From NCBI GenBank assembly GCA_964447605.1, contig CAYUTA010000008.1:1-64000 (forward strand): a stretch of DNA of 64,000 bases, written 5' to 3'. Of the stretch, positions 1 to 9,082 are shown in pieces. The notes below the pieces were generated by a model. That model did no database searches, had not been told where the DNA came from, and saw only the letters and a list, made by a program, of their open reading frames with translations. How positions within the stretch are numbered: position 1 is the first letter of the stretch; every line of letters begins with the position of its first letter. Source of the DNA: CAYUTA01 sp964447605 (GTDB taxonomy: Bacteria > Bacillota > Clostridia > Christensenellales > CAG-138). Position numbers and translations under genes: made by a program.

Positions 1-359
1 TACGTCCCCGCTACTTCGTCAAACTGATGCTTGACTTTTCATAGCTGGTCTTTCTCAGGGAGCGCGCCGCAACGCAAAAGCAGCGCCGGCGTGTCAAATT
101 TCGTTTCTAATGGACTTGCCGCGTCATCCCCGAACGGAGACGGGACGGGATGATCCGGTTCATCCGCCGGAAGCGGCAGGCGGCGTAGCTATCCGGATCC
201 ACCGGCCGGGTATCCGGGGGAGACGGTTCAAACCTGGGCAGGGATGGCCGACAAGCGCGTCCGCCAACCATTTGACAGTCCGCCGTCCGTGCACGCAATC
301 GCCGCAAGGGACGCACCGCCGTTGGGAAACCGTTTTTTTGAGGGCTGAAACGCCGCGGC
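1..359. other. left-edge stretch without a gene
   Basis: No convincing reading frame, Shine-Dalgarno site or RNA gene is visible on either strand. It lies downstream of the minus-strand polysaccharide operon that ends at 360. I looked for a terminator after the DUF4956 stop codon and found only a short GC-rich dyad near 350-366 without a T-run in the right direction. Confidence 0.5.
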
Positions 360-1040
360 CTAGCGGCTGATGTCGTCGGTCTGGCGCACCAGGTCCACAC
401 TCAATACGCCGTCGAGCGCAAAGAGCGCGTCCACAATGGACTTGCCCCGTTCCCCGGCCGCCCTGTCCACGCTGCGCTTGGAGAGCTCGTAGATTAAGTC
501 CCCGCTGTCGCGGGTGGCGTTGCGCACGCGGAGCGCGGCGCTTTTGCCAAAGTATGCGCCGACGGCGGATTCGGCCTGATCCAGCGCCTCGACATCGGCC
601 CTGACCACGAGCAGGTATTTGCCGTCCTTTTTGGTCTGGCCCATGCACAGCAGCAGCAAAAACACCACGACGGAGCCCGTCACGGCCTCAATGTACATTG
701 AAACCCCGCAGCAGATGCCGATGCCGATGCACCAGAACAGAAAGGTCGCGTCCCGCGCATCCTTGACGGCGGTGCGGAAGCGGATGATGGACAGCGCGCC
801 GACGAGGCCGAGCGACAGCGCAACATTATTGCTGATGGCGTTCATGATGCCCGTGGTGATCACCGCAAGCATGGCAAGCGACGCCATGAACTTTTTGCTG
901 AAAGCCGTGCCGGAATAGGTCAGCCGGTAGGCCAGGCAGGCAAACAGCGCCAGCATCACCGACAGGATCAGGTTGAGCAGCAGCAGGTCAAAGCTTGTGG
1001 AGTTGAGTTTTTCCAACGTTTCCTGTAAAATTTCGTTCAT
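360..1040 (-). CDS. DUF4956 family membrane protein
   Basis: 226 residues. Four hydrophobic segments lie at about residues 17-40, 49-70, 72-90 and 98-132, with a conserved-looking loop (SIIRFRTAVKDARDATF) between the third and fourth. A soluble, probably cytosolic tail of about 95 residues follows. This layout matches DUF4956, a family often found beside VTC polyphosphate-polymerase proteins in Bacillota; its biochemical role is not established. A GGGGAGG site sits 7 nt before the ATG. It is the last gene of the operon, 13 nt after the VTC gene. Operon context suggests a role in surface polymer production or in membrane support for the VTC protein, but that is inference. Confidence 0.8.
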   Translation of the reverse strand: MNEILQETLEKLNSTSFDLLLLNLILSVMLALFACLAYRLTYSGTAFSKKFMASLAMLAVITTGIMNAISNNVALSLGLVGALSIIRFRTAVKDARDATFLFWCIGIGICCGVSMYIEAVTGSVVVFLLLLCMGQTKKDGKYLLVVRADVEALDQAESAVGAYFGKSAALRVRNATRDSGDLIYELSKRSVDRAAGERGKSIVDALFALDGVLSVDLVRQTDDISR

Positions 1041-1053
1041 TTCGTTCCTCCCC

Positions 1054-1827
1054 TCATATGGTGAGCCGCGCGGATGCGTATTTGCTGTTGGCCTGTGAAA
1101 GCGCGTCCACGCCTGTCAGGATACATTTGATGCTGTCGTATAAAAAACCGGTATACTTGACCTCCAGCACGCCAACGTCCGGCGGCATGAGCGGCTCAAA
1201 GGAGGCGCATGGGTCAAACAGCGACGCGCCCGCATGGGACGCGCCGATATTAAAATCAAACGTGACCCGGGTATCGTTCGGGCGCATGACATACGCCCTG
1301 CGGCGGTAATCCACCACGACCCGCGGGCGGTAGCAACCCATTTTCATGCGGGCGTACAGCTCCGCCGCAAGGCCGCCGCCCTTCTGCAGCAGGCAGCCGT
1401 AATCGCCGCCGGCAAGCGCCCTTGCCTGCGCGGGCGTGACGGACAGACTGCGTTTTTGGCTCTCCCGCCCGGTTTTGCACTTGTACTCAAGCCGAAACAG
1501 CCGCCCGTCCGGCGGATAGCACCGCAGCCGCACCTTCTGCTTGGAAAGCAGGCCGTCGAGCACGTCGAACAGGTCCTCGTCCCAGAGGGAATCAAAGTAA
1601 AGCGAGCGAACCAGGTATCCGTTCCCCCCGGTATGTCTATCCCGCTGCAGGCTGGCCGCAAGAAGCGGCTCGATGCGCGCAAAATCGGCGATGGAGAGGA
1701 GATACTTCACCTCGTTGCGCAGCGGCTCCGCCGGTTCCGGGGCGAAGCCGGACGCCGGTTCGGAATGTTCCGCGGCATTCAGGATGCGCTTGCATTTGCC
1801 CCGCGCCCGTCCCGTTAGCTCCATCAT
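1054..1827 (-). CDS. VTC-domain polyphosphate polymerase family protein
   Basis: 257 residues. Motifs of the VTC tunnel fold appear in order: RNEVKYLL near residue 38, YLVRSLYFDS, KVRLRCY, RLEYKCKTG, VVVDYRRRAYV, RVTFDFN and near the end LEVKYTGFLYDSIK. The alternating basic and acidic residues on beta-strands fit the nucleotide- and metal-binding tunnel of the yeast Vtc4 catalytic domain, which makes polyphosphate from ATP. Bacterial homologues are annotated as polyphosphate polymerases, though few have been tested. The start codon overlaps the upstream DHHW gene by 4 nt (ATGA), implying translational coupling. The first about 30 residues are a variable, basic leader. CotH, the frequent third partner of VTC and DUF4956, is absent here. 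Confidence 0.82.
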   Translation of the reverse strand: MMELTGRARGKCKRILNAAEHSEPASGFAPEPAEPLRNEVKYLLSIADFARIEPLLAASLQRDRHTGGNGYLVRSLYFDSLWDEDLFDVLDGLLSKQKVRLRCYPPDGRLFRLEYKCKTGRESQKRSLSVTPAQARALAGGDYGCLLQKGGGLAAELYARMKMGCYRPRVVVDYRRRAYVMRPNDTRVTFDFNIGASHAGASLFDPCASFEPLMPPDVGVLEVKYTGFLYDSIKCILTGVDALSQANSKYASARLTI

Positions 1828-3092
1828 TGCGCGCCCACCCCCTGCAGCGCGTCGATCCGGGCCGTAAAGTACACGGAGGTCAGCACCTGCGCATAGTCTA
1901 CGATCAAAAAATCCGTCACGCCGTAATCGGAAAAAAACGCCATAAACGCCGTTTTGCCGCCGTTAAAATAGCGCGGGTCAATGAGGATCGCGCGCGCAAA
2001 GTTATCCGCCAGCCACGGCATCAGCACGTTTGCATAGGAATCGCCCACCACCAGAATGCAGCTGCCGTCGCCGCGGCGGCCTTCAATGACGGTGTGGCTG
2101 AACGACGATTCCACAAACGTATAGTAAAAGCCGCGGGCCGGGTCCACCACGTTGCCTTTACGCACCACCGGCGCGTTGCCGTCCTCCTCGAACGTAGACA
2201 CCGTCTGCGGACAGCTGCTGTTTTGATAGAGGTAATAGGCCAGCGTGTCCGGCTGGTTTTTGATGGACGCCACGTTGTTTTTGGCATAAAGATAGCCTAA
2301 GAAGCCCTCGACCTCATGCCTGTCGTAGTCCGCAATGGGCAGATGGCTGCGCCCCATGCTTTCGAAAAGGGCCTCCGCGGCATAGTAGGCCGCAAGCGCG
2401 GTCCAATGATGGTCCGTGCGGAAGTAGAGCGCGTCAACGTCCTTGTCCGCAAGCCTTCCATATGCGTCGACCCTGGTCACGGAGGCGTCCACGTTTTTAT
2501 AAACATGGTCGATGGCCTCCTTCTGGCTGTCCGCGAGCGCACGCACATGCTCCTCCTCAAACTCAATCCGGCTGGGCACGAGCATGAGGTATTTGTGGAC
2601 GCTGTCCGGCAGGCTCTTATAGCAGGCGTTGACCACCTGCCAATAATACCTGCGGGCGGCGTCATTGTTTTGATACACGGGTACGATGCGGTCGTTCAGA
2701 ATGAGATATTCCTCCTCCCGCACGTCGGCGGCGGGCGCCTGGATCGCCCCCGCGCTTATGGCAGGCGCCTCCTCCCGCACGTCCACGCCGATGTCCACCT
2801 CCTGCCGGACCACGCGGATATCCGTGGGCTTCTCCATCATGCCCTCCAGCCGCTGCGAAAGGGACACCAGGCGGTTCCTGCTGAACACATGGTCGGAAAG
2901 ATAGGTTTCCAGACCGCTTGCAAACCCGCCGGAAAACCAGGAATCCCGGCTGAATTCCGGCATGGCCGCGAGCGTCCGGTTCTCCCGCTGCGACACCGTC
3001 TCCGCGCTCAGAAACGCAAAGGCCGTAAAGCCGCTCACGGCGAGAAAACCCAGAATAAAAAGCAACATCGCGCCAACAGGTCTTTTTTTCAT
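1824..3092 (-). CDS. AlgJ/DHHW-type SGNH acetyltransferase partner
   Basis: 422 residues with one N-terminal membrane anchor (about residues 8-28), so the bulk is extracellular. YFRTDHHWT near residue 226 is the DHHW signature of alginate O-acetyltransferase AlgJ/AlgX-like proteins, and LVVGDSYAN near residue 348 supplies the SGNH serine. In known systems an MBOAT protein moves acetyl groups across the membrane and the SGNH protein places them on the polysaccharide. The MBOAT gene lies immediately upstream (12 nt gap), as expected. A GGAGG site stands 7 nt before the ATG. The acetylated polymer is unknown; the GT2 synthase of the same operon probably makes it. Confidence 0.85.
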   Translation of the reverse strand: MKKRPVGAMLLFILGFLAVSGFTAFAFLSAETVSQRENRTLAAMPEFSRDSWFSGGFASGLETYLSDHVFSRNRLVSLSQRLEGMMEKPTDIRVVRQEVDIGVDVREEAPAISAGAIQAPAADVREEEYLILNDRIVPVYQNNDAARRYYWQVVNACYKSLPDSVHKYLMLVPSRIEFEEEHVRALADSQKEAIDHVYKNVDASVTRVDAYGRLADKDVDALYFRTDHHWTALAAYYAAEALFESMGRSHLPIADYDRHEVEGFLGYLYAKNNVASIKNQPDTLAYYLYQNSSCPQTVSTFEEDGNAPVVRKGNVVDPARGFYYTFVESSFSHTVIEGRRGDGSCILVVGDSYANVLMPWLADNFARAILIDPRYFNGGKTAFMAFFSDYGVTDFLIVDYAQVLTSVYFTARIDALQGVGAQ

Positions 3093-3104
3093 GGCGGCCT
3101 CCTT

Positions 3105-4499
3105 TTAAAACCGGAAGTACAGAAACGGGTTATAGCTCTGGTTGAGAATCATTATAAACGATGCGGCCAGCAGCGCAAGGCCCCAGAGCGCCTTGAACCC
3201 GTAGCCGCCGCGCTTGCAGAAGATTCTGTTCCCCAGCCGGGCGGGAAGCGGCGTTGCGCCCACGGCCATCACGGGAAGCAGAAAGAAGCAGGCGTATATG
3301 GCCGAGGTTTCCCGCAGGCTTAAGCGGATGGCCGCGCCGTTTAAACCGAGCAGGCTCTGCGTAAACAGGCCCAGCTGGGTCAGGTCGGTATAGTAGAAGA
3401 TCGCCCAGCCATAGAGCATGATAATCAGCAGGTAGAGGTTGCTGATTACAGGAATCTTGCCCATGTCCACATTACGCTTGAGCAACAGTTTTTCCAAAAA
3501 CAGCAGCATGCCGTAGAACAGCCCCCAAAGCAAAAAGTTCCAGCTCGCGCCGTGCCACACGCCCGTAAGCGCCCACACGATGAAGAGGTTGCGGTAAGGG
3601 CGCCGCCGGTTGCCGCCGAGCGGAATGTAGACGTAGTCGCGGAAAAAGCTGCCGAGGGAAATATGCCACCGCCGCCAGAATTCCGTAACGGTTCTCGATA
3701 TATACGGATAGTTGAAGTTCTCCTTAAAGTCGAAGCCAAAGATCTTTCCAAGACCGATGGCCATATCCGAATACCCGGAAAAGTCAAAGTAAATCTGGAA
3801 CGCGTAGCAAAGGATGCCCACCCACGCCCCGCTGGCGGAAAGGGAGGAAAGCCCGTCGGTCAAAAGCGCGGCGGCGACCGAGCCCGCGTAATTGGAGAAC
3901 AGCACCTTTTTGCCGAGGCCGACGGTAAAGCGGAACGCGCCGTCGGCAAAGCCGCCGACGCTCTCCTTCCGGCCGTTGATCTGCCCGGCAATATCGGCAT
4001 AGCGCACGATGGGACCGGCAATGAGCTGCGGGAACATGGATATGTACAGCAACAGATAAAAATAATTCTTTTGCGCACGCACCTCGCCCCGGCTCACATC
4101 GAGGACGTAGCTGATGGACTGGAACGTAAAAAAGGAGATGCCGATGGGCATGGCATAGCCAAACTCCCGCAGCGTCAGGCCGGTCACGCCGTGAAGCGTC
4201 CCGGCAAAAAAATTATAGTATTTGAATACGAACAGCAACGCAAGGTTTATAAGCACGGTTGCCCACATGAGCAGCTTGCGGGCGCCGCCGTTTAACCGCA
4301 CAAGGATCAGGCCGCTGATATAGTCGGTAAGGGTGATGGCGATCATCGCGCAAATCCAGATGGGCTCGCCCCACGCATAGAACAGCAGCGAAAACAGCAG
4401 CAGGACCATATTGCGCCAGCTCCTGCTTTTTATGATAAAATACAGGATCAGCACGCCGGGCAAAAACAGCCCGAGAAAAACCAAGCTGGAAAAGACCAC
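3105..4499 (-). CDS. AlgI/DltB-type MBOAT O-acyltransferase
   Basis: 464 residues, about eleven hydrophobic segments. The MBOAT core is clear: GYSDMAIGLGKIFGFDF, EFWRRWHISLGSFFRDY, YIPLGGNRR and, near residue 315, the catalytic histidine in TGVWHGASWNF. Length and motifs match alginate-type AlgI acyltransferases, which bring acetyl groups across the membrane for polysaccharide O-acetylation. The start is GTG with a GAGGGAG site upstream; the stop codon of the leucine-rich-repeat gene lies 3 nt before it, so the two are coupled. The AlgJ-like partner follows directly. Confidence 0.9.
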   Translation of the reverse strand: MVFSSLVFLGLFLPGVLILYFIIKSRSWRNMVLLLFSLLFYAWGEPIWICAMIAITLTDYISGLILVRLNGGARKLLMWATVLINLALLFVFKYYNFFAGTLHGVTGLTLREFGYAMPIGISFFTFQSISYVLDVSRGEVRAQKNYFYLLLYISMFPQLIAGPIVRYADIAGQINGRKESVGGFADGAFRFTVGLGKKVLFSNYAGSVAAALLTDGLSSLSASGAWVGILCYAFQIYFDFSGYSDMAIGLGKIFGFDFKENFNYPYISRTVTEFWRRWHISLGSFFRDYVYIPLGGNRRRPYRNLFIVWALTGVWHGASWNFLLWGLFYGMLLFLEKLLLKRNVDMGKIPVISNLYLLIIMLYGWAIFYYTDLTQLGLFTQSLLGLNGAAIRLSLRETSAIYACFFLLPVMAVGATPLPARLGNRIFCKRGGYGFKALWGLALLAASFIMILNQSYNPFLYFRF

Positions 4500-4502
4500 C
4501 CG

Positions 4503-5837
4503 CTACTCCCTCTCTTCCCCGTCGCGTTCAAACAAAATCCGGCAGTCCGGCGCTTCGTCAAAGGCGTATTCGCCAATGTTCGGTTCGCCGTGGATGACCA
4601 GCTGCGTCAGGGCCTTGCAGCCGCCGATTACATAGTCCTCAATCTCCTCAAGCCGCGCCGGCAGCCTCAACCTTTCAAGCGATTCGCAGCCGTAAAACAG
4701 GCTGGTGCGAATCTCCTTAATCCCTTTCGGCATGGCAAAGTGCCGCAGCGCCGTGCAGTGCTGGAACGCATGGGAACCGATTTCCTCCAGGCGGGACGGG
4801 TGCTCTATCCGGACAAAGGCAAGCCCCGCGCATTTCCGGAAGGCGCCGGTGCCAATGGTCTTAACCCGACTTGGAACGGTGAGTTCCGCCAGGCTTTCGC
4901 AGCCGGCGAAGGCGTACGAGCCAATGCGCGTTAAGGCCCGGGCGCGCTCCAGCTTGACCCGCCTGAGTTTCGCACAGCCGTAAAAGGCGTAATCCCCGAT
5001 GGCTTCAAGCGTCTTGGGAACCACCACCTCAATGAGATTGATGCAGCCGAAGAAAAAGCTTTGCGGCAGTCGCGTCAGGTCCGGCGGCAGCACCACGCGC
5101 CGGGCGGCGACGTTGTTTCGCAATCCGTAGGCGCCGAGGGCCTCGAGCTGCGCCAGGTCCGTAAACTCCAGCAGCGAGACGTCTCCGGGCGGGATTTCCT
5201 CCTCGACCCCCTTGAGACGACGGCTGTTGGCAAGGGCCGTTTGCAGCTCCCGCTCAAACAGTTCTGCGGGGCCGGCGCCCGTTGTAAGCTTTGCCGCCGC
5301 GGCCTTCATGGCGGCGGACACCAAATCGAGCTGCATCCTCAGGTCGTCGACATAGGTCAGGTACGCCTGCATCAGCTGTGCCGCGGCCTCCACGGAGGGC
5401 ACGCCGCCCTGCGGAACGTACACGGCAGGGCTCAAGGGCGCGGCCGCCCCCTGCGCCGGAGGCAAGGACTCCTCTTTGCCGGACGGGCCGCACGCCTGCC
5501 GGGGCGGCTCGGTTTCGGGCGTGGCCGCCGTTCGCAGCGACGGCTCGTTCTCGGGGATGACCATTGCCTGCCGGGGCGGCTCGGTTTCGGGCGTGGCCGC
5601 CGTCCGCAGCGACGGCTCGTTCTCGGGGATGACCATTGCCTGCCGGGGCGGCTCGGTTTCGGGCGTGGCCGCCGTCCGCAGCGACGGCTCGTTCTCGGGG
5701 ATGACCATTGCCTGCGCGGAAAGCCCGGTTTCAGGCGCGATCAGCTCGCCGGGAAGATAGTCCGACCAAAGGAGCTTGACCGGAGGACCGAACAGGCCGC
5801 CGCGCCGCATATTCATATTGGGTTCACGCTGCTTCAT
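4503..5837 (-). CDS. BspA-type leucine-rich-repeat protein with N-terminal tandem repeat
   Basis: 444 residues. Residues about 43-114 hold three nearly identical 24-residue repeats beginning QAMVIPENEP, encoded by 72-bp DNA repeats. Residues about 215-430 contain LRR_5 (BspA/TpLRR) units with the pattern IGDYAFYGCAKLRRV, IGSYAFAGCESLAEL, IGTGAFRKCAGLAFV and IGSHAFQHCTALRHF. There is no signal peptide or membrane segment, so it is predicted cytoplasmic, unlike most BspA surface proteins. Its place between the beta-helix protein and the acyltransferase suggests a scaffold or regulatory subunit for the polysaccharide machinery; that is inference. An AGGAG site lies about 11 nt before the first ATG; a second ATG seven codons on is a possible alternative. 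Confidence 0.75.
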   Translation of the reverse strand: MKQREPNMNMRRGGLFGPPVKLLWSDYLPGELIAPETGLSAQAMVIPENEPSLRTAATPETEPPRQAMVIPENEPSLRTAATPETEPPRQAMVIPENEPSLRTAATPETEPPRQACGPSGKEESLPPAQGAAAPLSPAVYVPQGGVPSVEAAAQLMQAYLTYVDDLRMQLDLVSAAMKAAAAKLTTGAGPAELFERELQTALANSRRLKGVEEEIPPGDVSLLEFTDLAQLEALGAYGLRNNVAARRVVLPPDLTRLPQSFFFGCINLIEVVVPKTLEAIGDYAFYGCAKLRRVKLERARALTRIGSYAFAGCESLAELTVPSRVKTIGTGAFRKCAGLAFVRIEHPSRLEEIGSHAFQHCTALRHFAMPKGIKEIRTSLFYGCESLERLRLPARLEEIEDYVIGGCKALTQLVIHGEPNIGEYAFDEAPDCRILFERDGEERE

Positions 5838-5857
5838 ACTGCGTCATCTCCTGATTT

Positions 5858-6901
5858 TCAATAGTTTCCGCTGACCACGGTGTAGAAGCGCGCCCGCGAC
5901 ACAACGGTTCCATGTTGTTCCGCCGCCATGTAGCCGTAGATGGTGGCGTGTTCGCTGACAACAATCTGCTCGCGCGCGACTACGGATTTGGTGTGCCCGC
6001 GGCGGCCGATGCCGCAGTCATAGCCAATGTACACGCTTTCTTGTGAGAACACGTCGCCATAGACCTGCACGCCCTCCTCGAGCACGATGTCCCCGTCGGC
6101 AAAGACGTTGCCCGTGACCACGGTGTTGCGCCGCAGGCGGATGTTTTTCCCGGCCTTGACGCTGCCGAAAATCACGCAGCCCTCGCCTGCGCAGAAGTTT
6201 TTCCGGGTAACGAACGCATTTTCCGCCCGTTCTTCCGCCGCAAGGATCGTATCGCCGCCCAACCGGTACACAATCTGTGTAAATTGGTTGTGATACACGC
6301 CTGCAAGGCGCATTTTTTCCGGCGCGTACCCGCCGCCTATCCGAATCTCCGGCCCGTACAGCCGCCGGAACCGGCAGTCCCGGCCAATAAGAAGTTCGTA
6401 ACCCGAGGAGGCGCTGATGCCGAGCGCGCATCCCTCCTCCGCTTCCAGCCGGCGGTTGGCGTCCGCCCAGCGGTCGATCACGGCGCCCTCCTTCAGCAAC
6501 AGCTTCGTTTTGCAGGCGATGGCGCGTACCTGCGCACGCGCGCCCACCACGGCGCTTCGTTCAGCGTAAATCTCCTTTTTTACCACGCATTCCGGCTCCA
6601 CGCAAAGATCCTCCGGCGCGTAGACCACCGCCGTACAGGGACTCTGCGCCGCTGCAAGGCGGCCGGTGGTAAGCAGGCGCTCCGGGCGGGAAAGCGCAAT
6701 GGTTCCGCCGCCGTCATAGGTGTGAAGCGCCCGGGTAATCAGCGCTGTAAAGGACTTTGCAAAGTACCGCGGGTCCTTCCTGTTCTCCGCCTTTACATAA
6801 AGCGGCTTGTTGGCGGTAAAATCCTGGGAATACCGGCCGATCAGGATGGGGGTGAACATCAGCACGAGGAACACGCAGAGAATTACGAACAGAAAGGTCA
6901 T
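5858..6901 (-). CDS. membrane-anchored beta-helix (bactofilin-like) protein
   Basis: I start the gene at 6901 (protein begins MTFLFVILCVFL), not at upstream in-frame codons, because its ATG overlaps the GT2 stop in an ATGA junction. The 347-residue product has one N-terminal membrane anchor (residues 2-22). The later part carries short repeating beta-strand units such as GEGCVIFGSVKAGKNIRL, TVVTGNVFADGDIVLEEG and QVYGDVFSQESVYIGYDC, typical of a polymer-forming bactofilin or hexapeptide-like beta-helix. No catalytic histidine of hexapeptide acetyltransferases is obvious. It could be a membrane-bound scaffold for the neighbouring polymer synthase. The exact family is uncertain. Confidence 0.65.
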   Translation of the reverse strand: MTFLFVILCVFLVLMFTPILIGRYSQDFTANKPLYVKAENRKDPRYFAKSFTALITRALHTYDGGGTIALSRPERLLTTGRLAAAQSPCTAVVYAPEDLCVEPECVVKKEIYAERSAVVGARAQVRAIACKTKLLLKEGAVIDRWADANRRLEAEEGCALGISASSGYELLIGRDCRFRRLYGPEIRIGGGYAPEKMRLAGVYHNQFTQIVYRLGGDTILAAEERAENAFVTRKNFCAGEGCVIFGSVKAGKNIRLRRNTVVTGNVFADGDIVLEEGVQVYGDVFSQESVYIGYDCGIGRRGHTKSVVAREQIVVSEHATIYGYMAAEQHGTVVSRARFYTVVSGNY

Positions 6902-8208
6902 GCCGGCGCCTGCTTTCCGTCCGTGCGGATTTCCGCGGCGGGCTCCCGCTTCCGGCCTGCAAAGCGCTGCGTCTTGTTCCATTTGACGGAGCGGCCGGAG
7001 ATCAGGTCCACAAGGGAGTCCAAAAATCCAAGACTGATGTTCCACATATAGAAATAAAAGCTGAAGCACAGCATCGGCAACAGCATGATCTCGTTTCCCA
7101 TGCCGTCGAGAATCGCGCCCACGGACACCTCAAAAAAGGGTGCGAAATTCCCCCACGCATTGTATATGCCGATGAAAAGAATCACCCACCAGCCGTAAAA
7201 AAGATCCATTTCGCCCAGGAAGAACAGGCCGAGGCAATCGATCAGCGCCACCCCGAGCAGAAACGGCACGGCATACACCAGCAGCAGCAGCAGCCCGTCC
7301 AGCTTCTCCCACAAATTCAGAAAACGGCTGGTGAGAACCCTGCCGAAATAGCGCCACATCACGGCGTTATGCCCCCGCGCCCAGCGGCGGATCTGCCGGC
7401 CGCGCACGGCCCAGGTCTCCGGCGATTCTTCATAGCATTCGGCGCTGTTGTCATAAACGATGCGCCAGCCGTTGACGTACAGCTTATAGGTCAACTCCGT
7501 ATCCTCGGCCAGTATGCTGGTATTAAAGCCGCCAAAGGCCAGAAAGGGCTCTTTGCGGAATCCGCCCACGGTGCCGCCGTACTGCGGAATCAAATTGAGG
7601 TTGTATCGGGCCTGCTGGTCCACCTGATAGCCGCCCGAGCGCTCCAGATTGAGCAGGTTTGTCAGAACGTTTACATTTGCGTTGACGGGCGCCACCCGCC
7701 CCATGACGGCGCCCACCTGCGGGTCAAGGAAGGCGGAGGCAAGCTTTTTCAACAGGTTCTGGGAGGGGCGGTAGTCCGCGTCAAACACAACGATGATCTC
7801 GCCCCTGGCAACCCGCATGGCCTCGTTGAGGCTCACGGGCTTGCCGCGCTCGCCGCCGCCTTCCCGGTGCAGCGGCCGCACAAAGGGGTATTGGCTGAAA
7901 TACCGGTTGAGCATGCGTTGGGTAGCGTCCTCGGAATGGTCGTTGATGGCGATGATCTCGAGCTTATCGGGATCGTAATCGCAACGAAGCAGCGACTCGA
8001 TGACATAGCGCAGCACCGCCTCCTCGTTGTGCATGGGAATGAGCACCGTGACAAAGGGCAGGTCGCTGTCGTAAATATCCCGGTAGGAGATCTTCTGCCG
8101 GGCAAACTGCCGGTTGTAGGAGAAGATCAGGTGGCGCAGCATATAGACGAGCATGACGGCGACGACGGCGATAAAGTACCCCTTCATGATGCTTATGACC
8201 ACTGCCAT
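6898..8208 (-). CDS. processive family 2 glycosyltransferase
   Basis: 436 residues. An N-terminal membrane segment (about 10-25) is followed by a GT-A domain with LIPMHNEEA, the nucleotide-binding IAINDHSED, the metal-binding VFDADYRPS, the base EDTELTYKLY and the acceptor motif RQIRRWARGH (Q/R-x-x-R-W). Four or so C-terminal hydrophobic segments form the channel region. This architecture belongs to synthases such as BcsA, IcaA and hyaluronan synthase, so it likely polymerises and exports the operon's polysaccharide. The start codon lies inside the end of the upstream membrane-protein gene (16-nt overlap) with a G-rich Shine-Dalgarno. Length and pairing also resemble the GT associated with exosortase-like XrtG loci of Gram-positives. 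Confidence 0.88.
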   Translation of the reverse strand: MAVVISIMKGYFIAVVAVMLVYMLRHLIFSYNRQFARQKISYRDIYDSDLPFVTVLIPMHNEEAVLRYVIESLLRCDYDPDKLEIIAINDHSEDATQRMLNRYFSQYPFVRPLHREGGGERGKPVSLNEAMRVARGEIIVVFDADYRPSQNLLKKLASAFLDPQVGAVMGRVAPVNANVNVLTNLLNLERSGGYQVDQQARYNLNLIPQYGGTVGGFRKEPFLAFGGFNTSILAEDTELTYKLYVNGWRIVYDNSAECYEESPETWAVRGRQIRRWARGHNAVMWRYFGRVLTSRFLNLWEKLDGLLLLLVYAVPFLLGVALIDCLGLFFLGEMDLFYGWWVILFIGIYNAWGNFAPFFEVSVGAILDGMGNEIMLLPMLCFSFYFYMWNISLGFLDSLVDLISGRSVKWNKTQRFAGRKREPAAEIRTDGKQAPA

Positions 8209-9005
8209 GCGCCGCCCCCCCTTCTTTTTGCAAGCCGTACGCTGTACCCCCTGGAATAGATGGAAAAGATGCCGACGAGCTGCAAAAAATCAAACAGTAC
8301 GCCGAATGAAAAGAACATTGTGGCCATGAGCAGGGAACTGGCCGCGTGGAGCACGTACAGGTAAACCACATACCGCAGGCAGCCGCACAGAAACGAAACC
8401 GCCACCGCAATAAAAAAAGCCGCGAACTTCTGCCCGCCCCGCTCGCACAGCAGGCCAAAGGCAATGCCGGCAAGCGAACTGACGGTAATCCACATGGCGA
8501 TCTGCTGCTTCATATACAGCTCCGAATACTGCGTGAGCGTATACGGGAACCGTTCGGGAAAAAAGACAAAGAACAGGGCTGAAAAAAACAGGATGTACAG
8601 CCCCATACAGAAATAAATCATGACCGGCCGCGCATTATAGTTAATCTGCGAGCAGATAATGATCAGTACAATGCTGGCCATCGCCACAAGAAGCGCACAG
8701 GTAAAGGAGGGCGTGGTTCCCGGAATATCGAGGAAATAGACGCTTCCCAGCCCCGGCAGATAGGCGTTGGACACAATGGAGACGGTTTCCCCCGTGACGG
8801 ACGCAAGGATACGCCCCGCCCACTGGGAAAGCGACAGGGAAATCCGGCGGTAAAACAGCAGGTATACCAGCACGACGGGGACCGCGGTATAGGCCGCAAA
8901 CGCATAGTTCCACGCGGACGGCCGAGACATGCGCCGGTAGTCGCGGGAATAATCAATCAGCTTTTTTAAGGGCGTCCCGCCCGGGGCCTGCTGCCTGGTC
9001 GCCAT
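8193..9005 (-). CDS. polytopic membrane protein, possibly exosortase-like
   Basis: 270 residues with about seven hydrophobic segments and a basic C-terminus. First gene of the operon, with AAGGAG 8 nt before the ATG and overlapping the GT2 gene. I do not recognise it with certainty. The segment YFLDIPGTTPSFTCALLVAM (Cys103 opening a membrane helix) recalls the cysteine-bearing helix of exosortases, and XrtG-type exosortase-like proteins of Gram-positive bacteria sit next to a GT2 of this size. However, the Arg and His partners at the expected spacing are not clear, so this remains speculative. It may instead be a polymerisation or export helper for the synthase. Confidence 0.55.
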   Translation of the reverse strand: MATRQQAPGGTPLKKLIDYSRDYRRMSRPSAWNYAFAAYTAVPVVLVYLLFYRRISLSLSQWAGRILASVTGETVSIVSNAYLPGLGSVYFLDIPGTTPSFTCALLVAMASIVLIIICSQINYNARPVMIYFCMGLYILFFSALFFVFFPERFPYTLTQYSELYMKQQIAMWITVSSLAGIAFGLLCERGGQKFAAFFIAVAVSFLCGCLRYVVYLYVLHAASSLLMATMFFSFGVLFDFLQLVGIFSIYSRGYSVRLAKRRGGGAWQWS

Positions 9006-9082
9006 GCTGCCAGCTCCTTACATTCTGCATAGCCGGTTCCTGCCCGGAATTTGTTACATTGCAACAATTCTGGCGTAAACCT

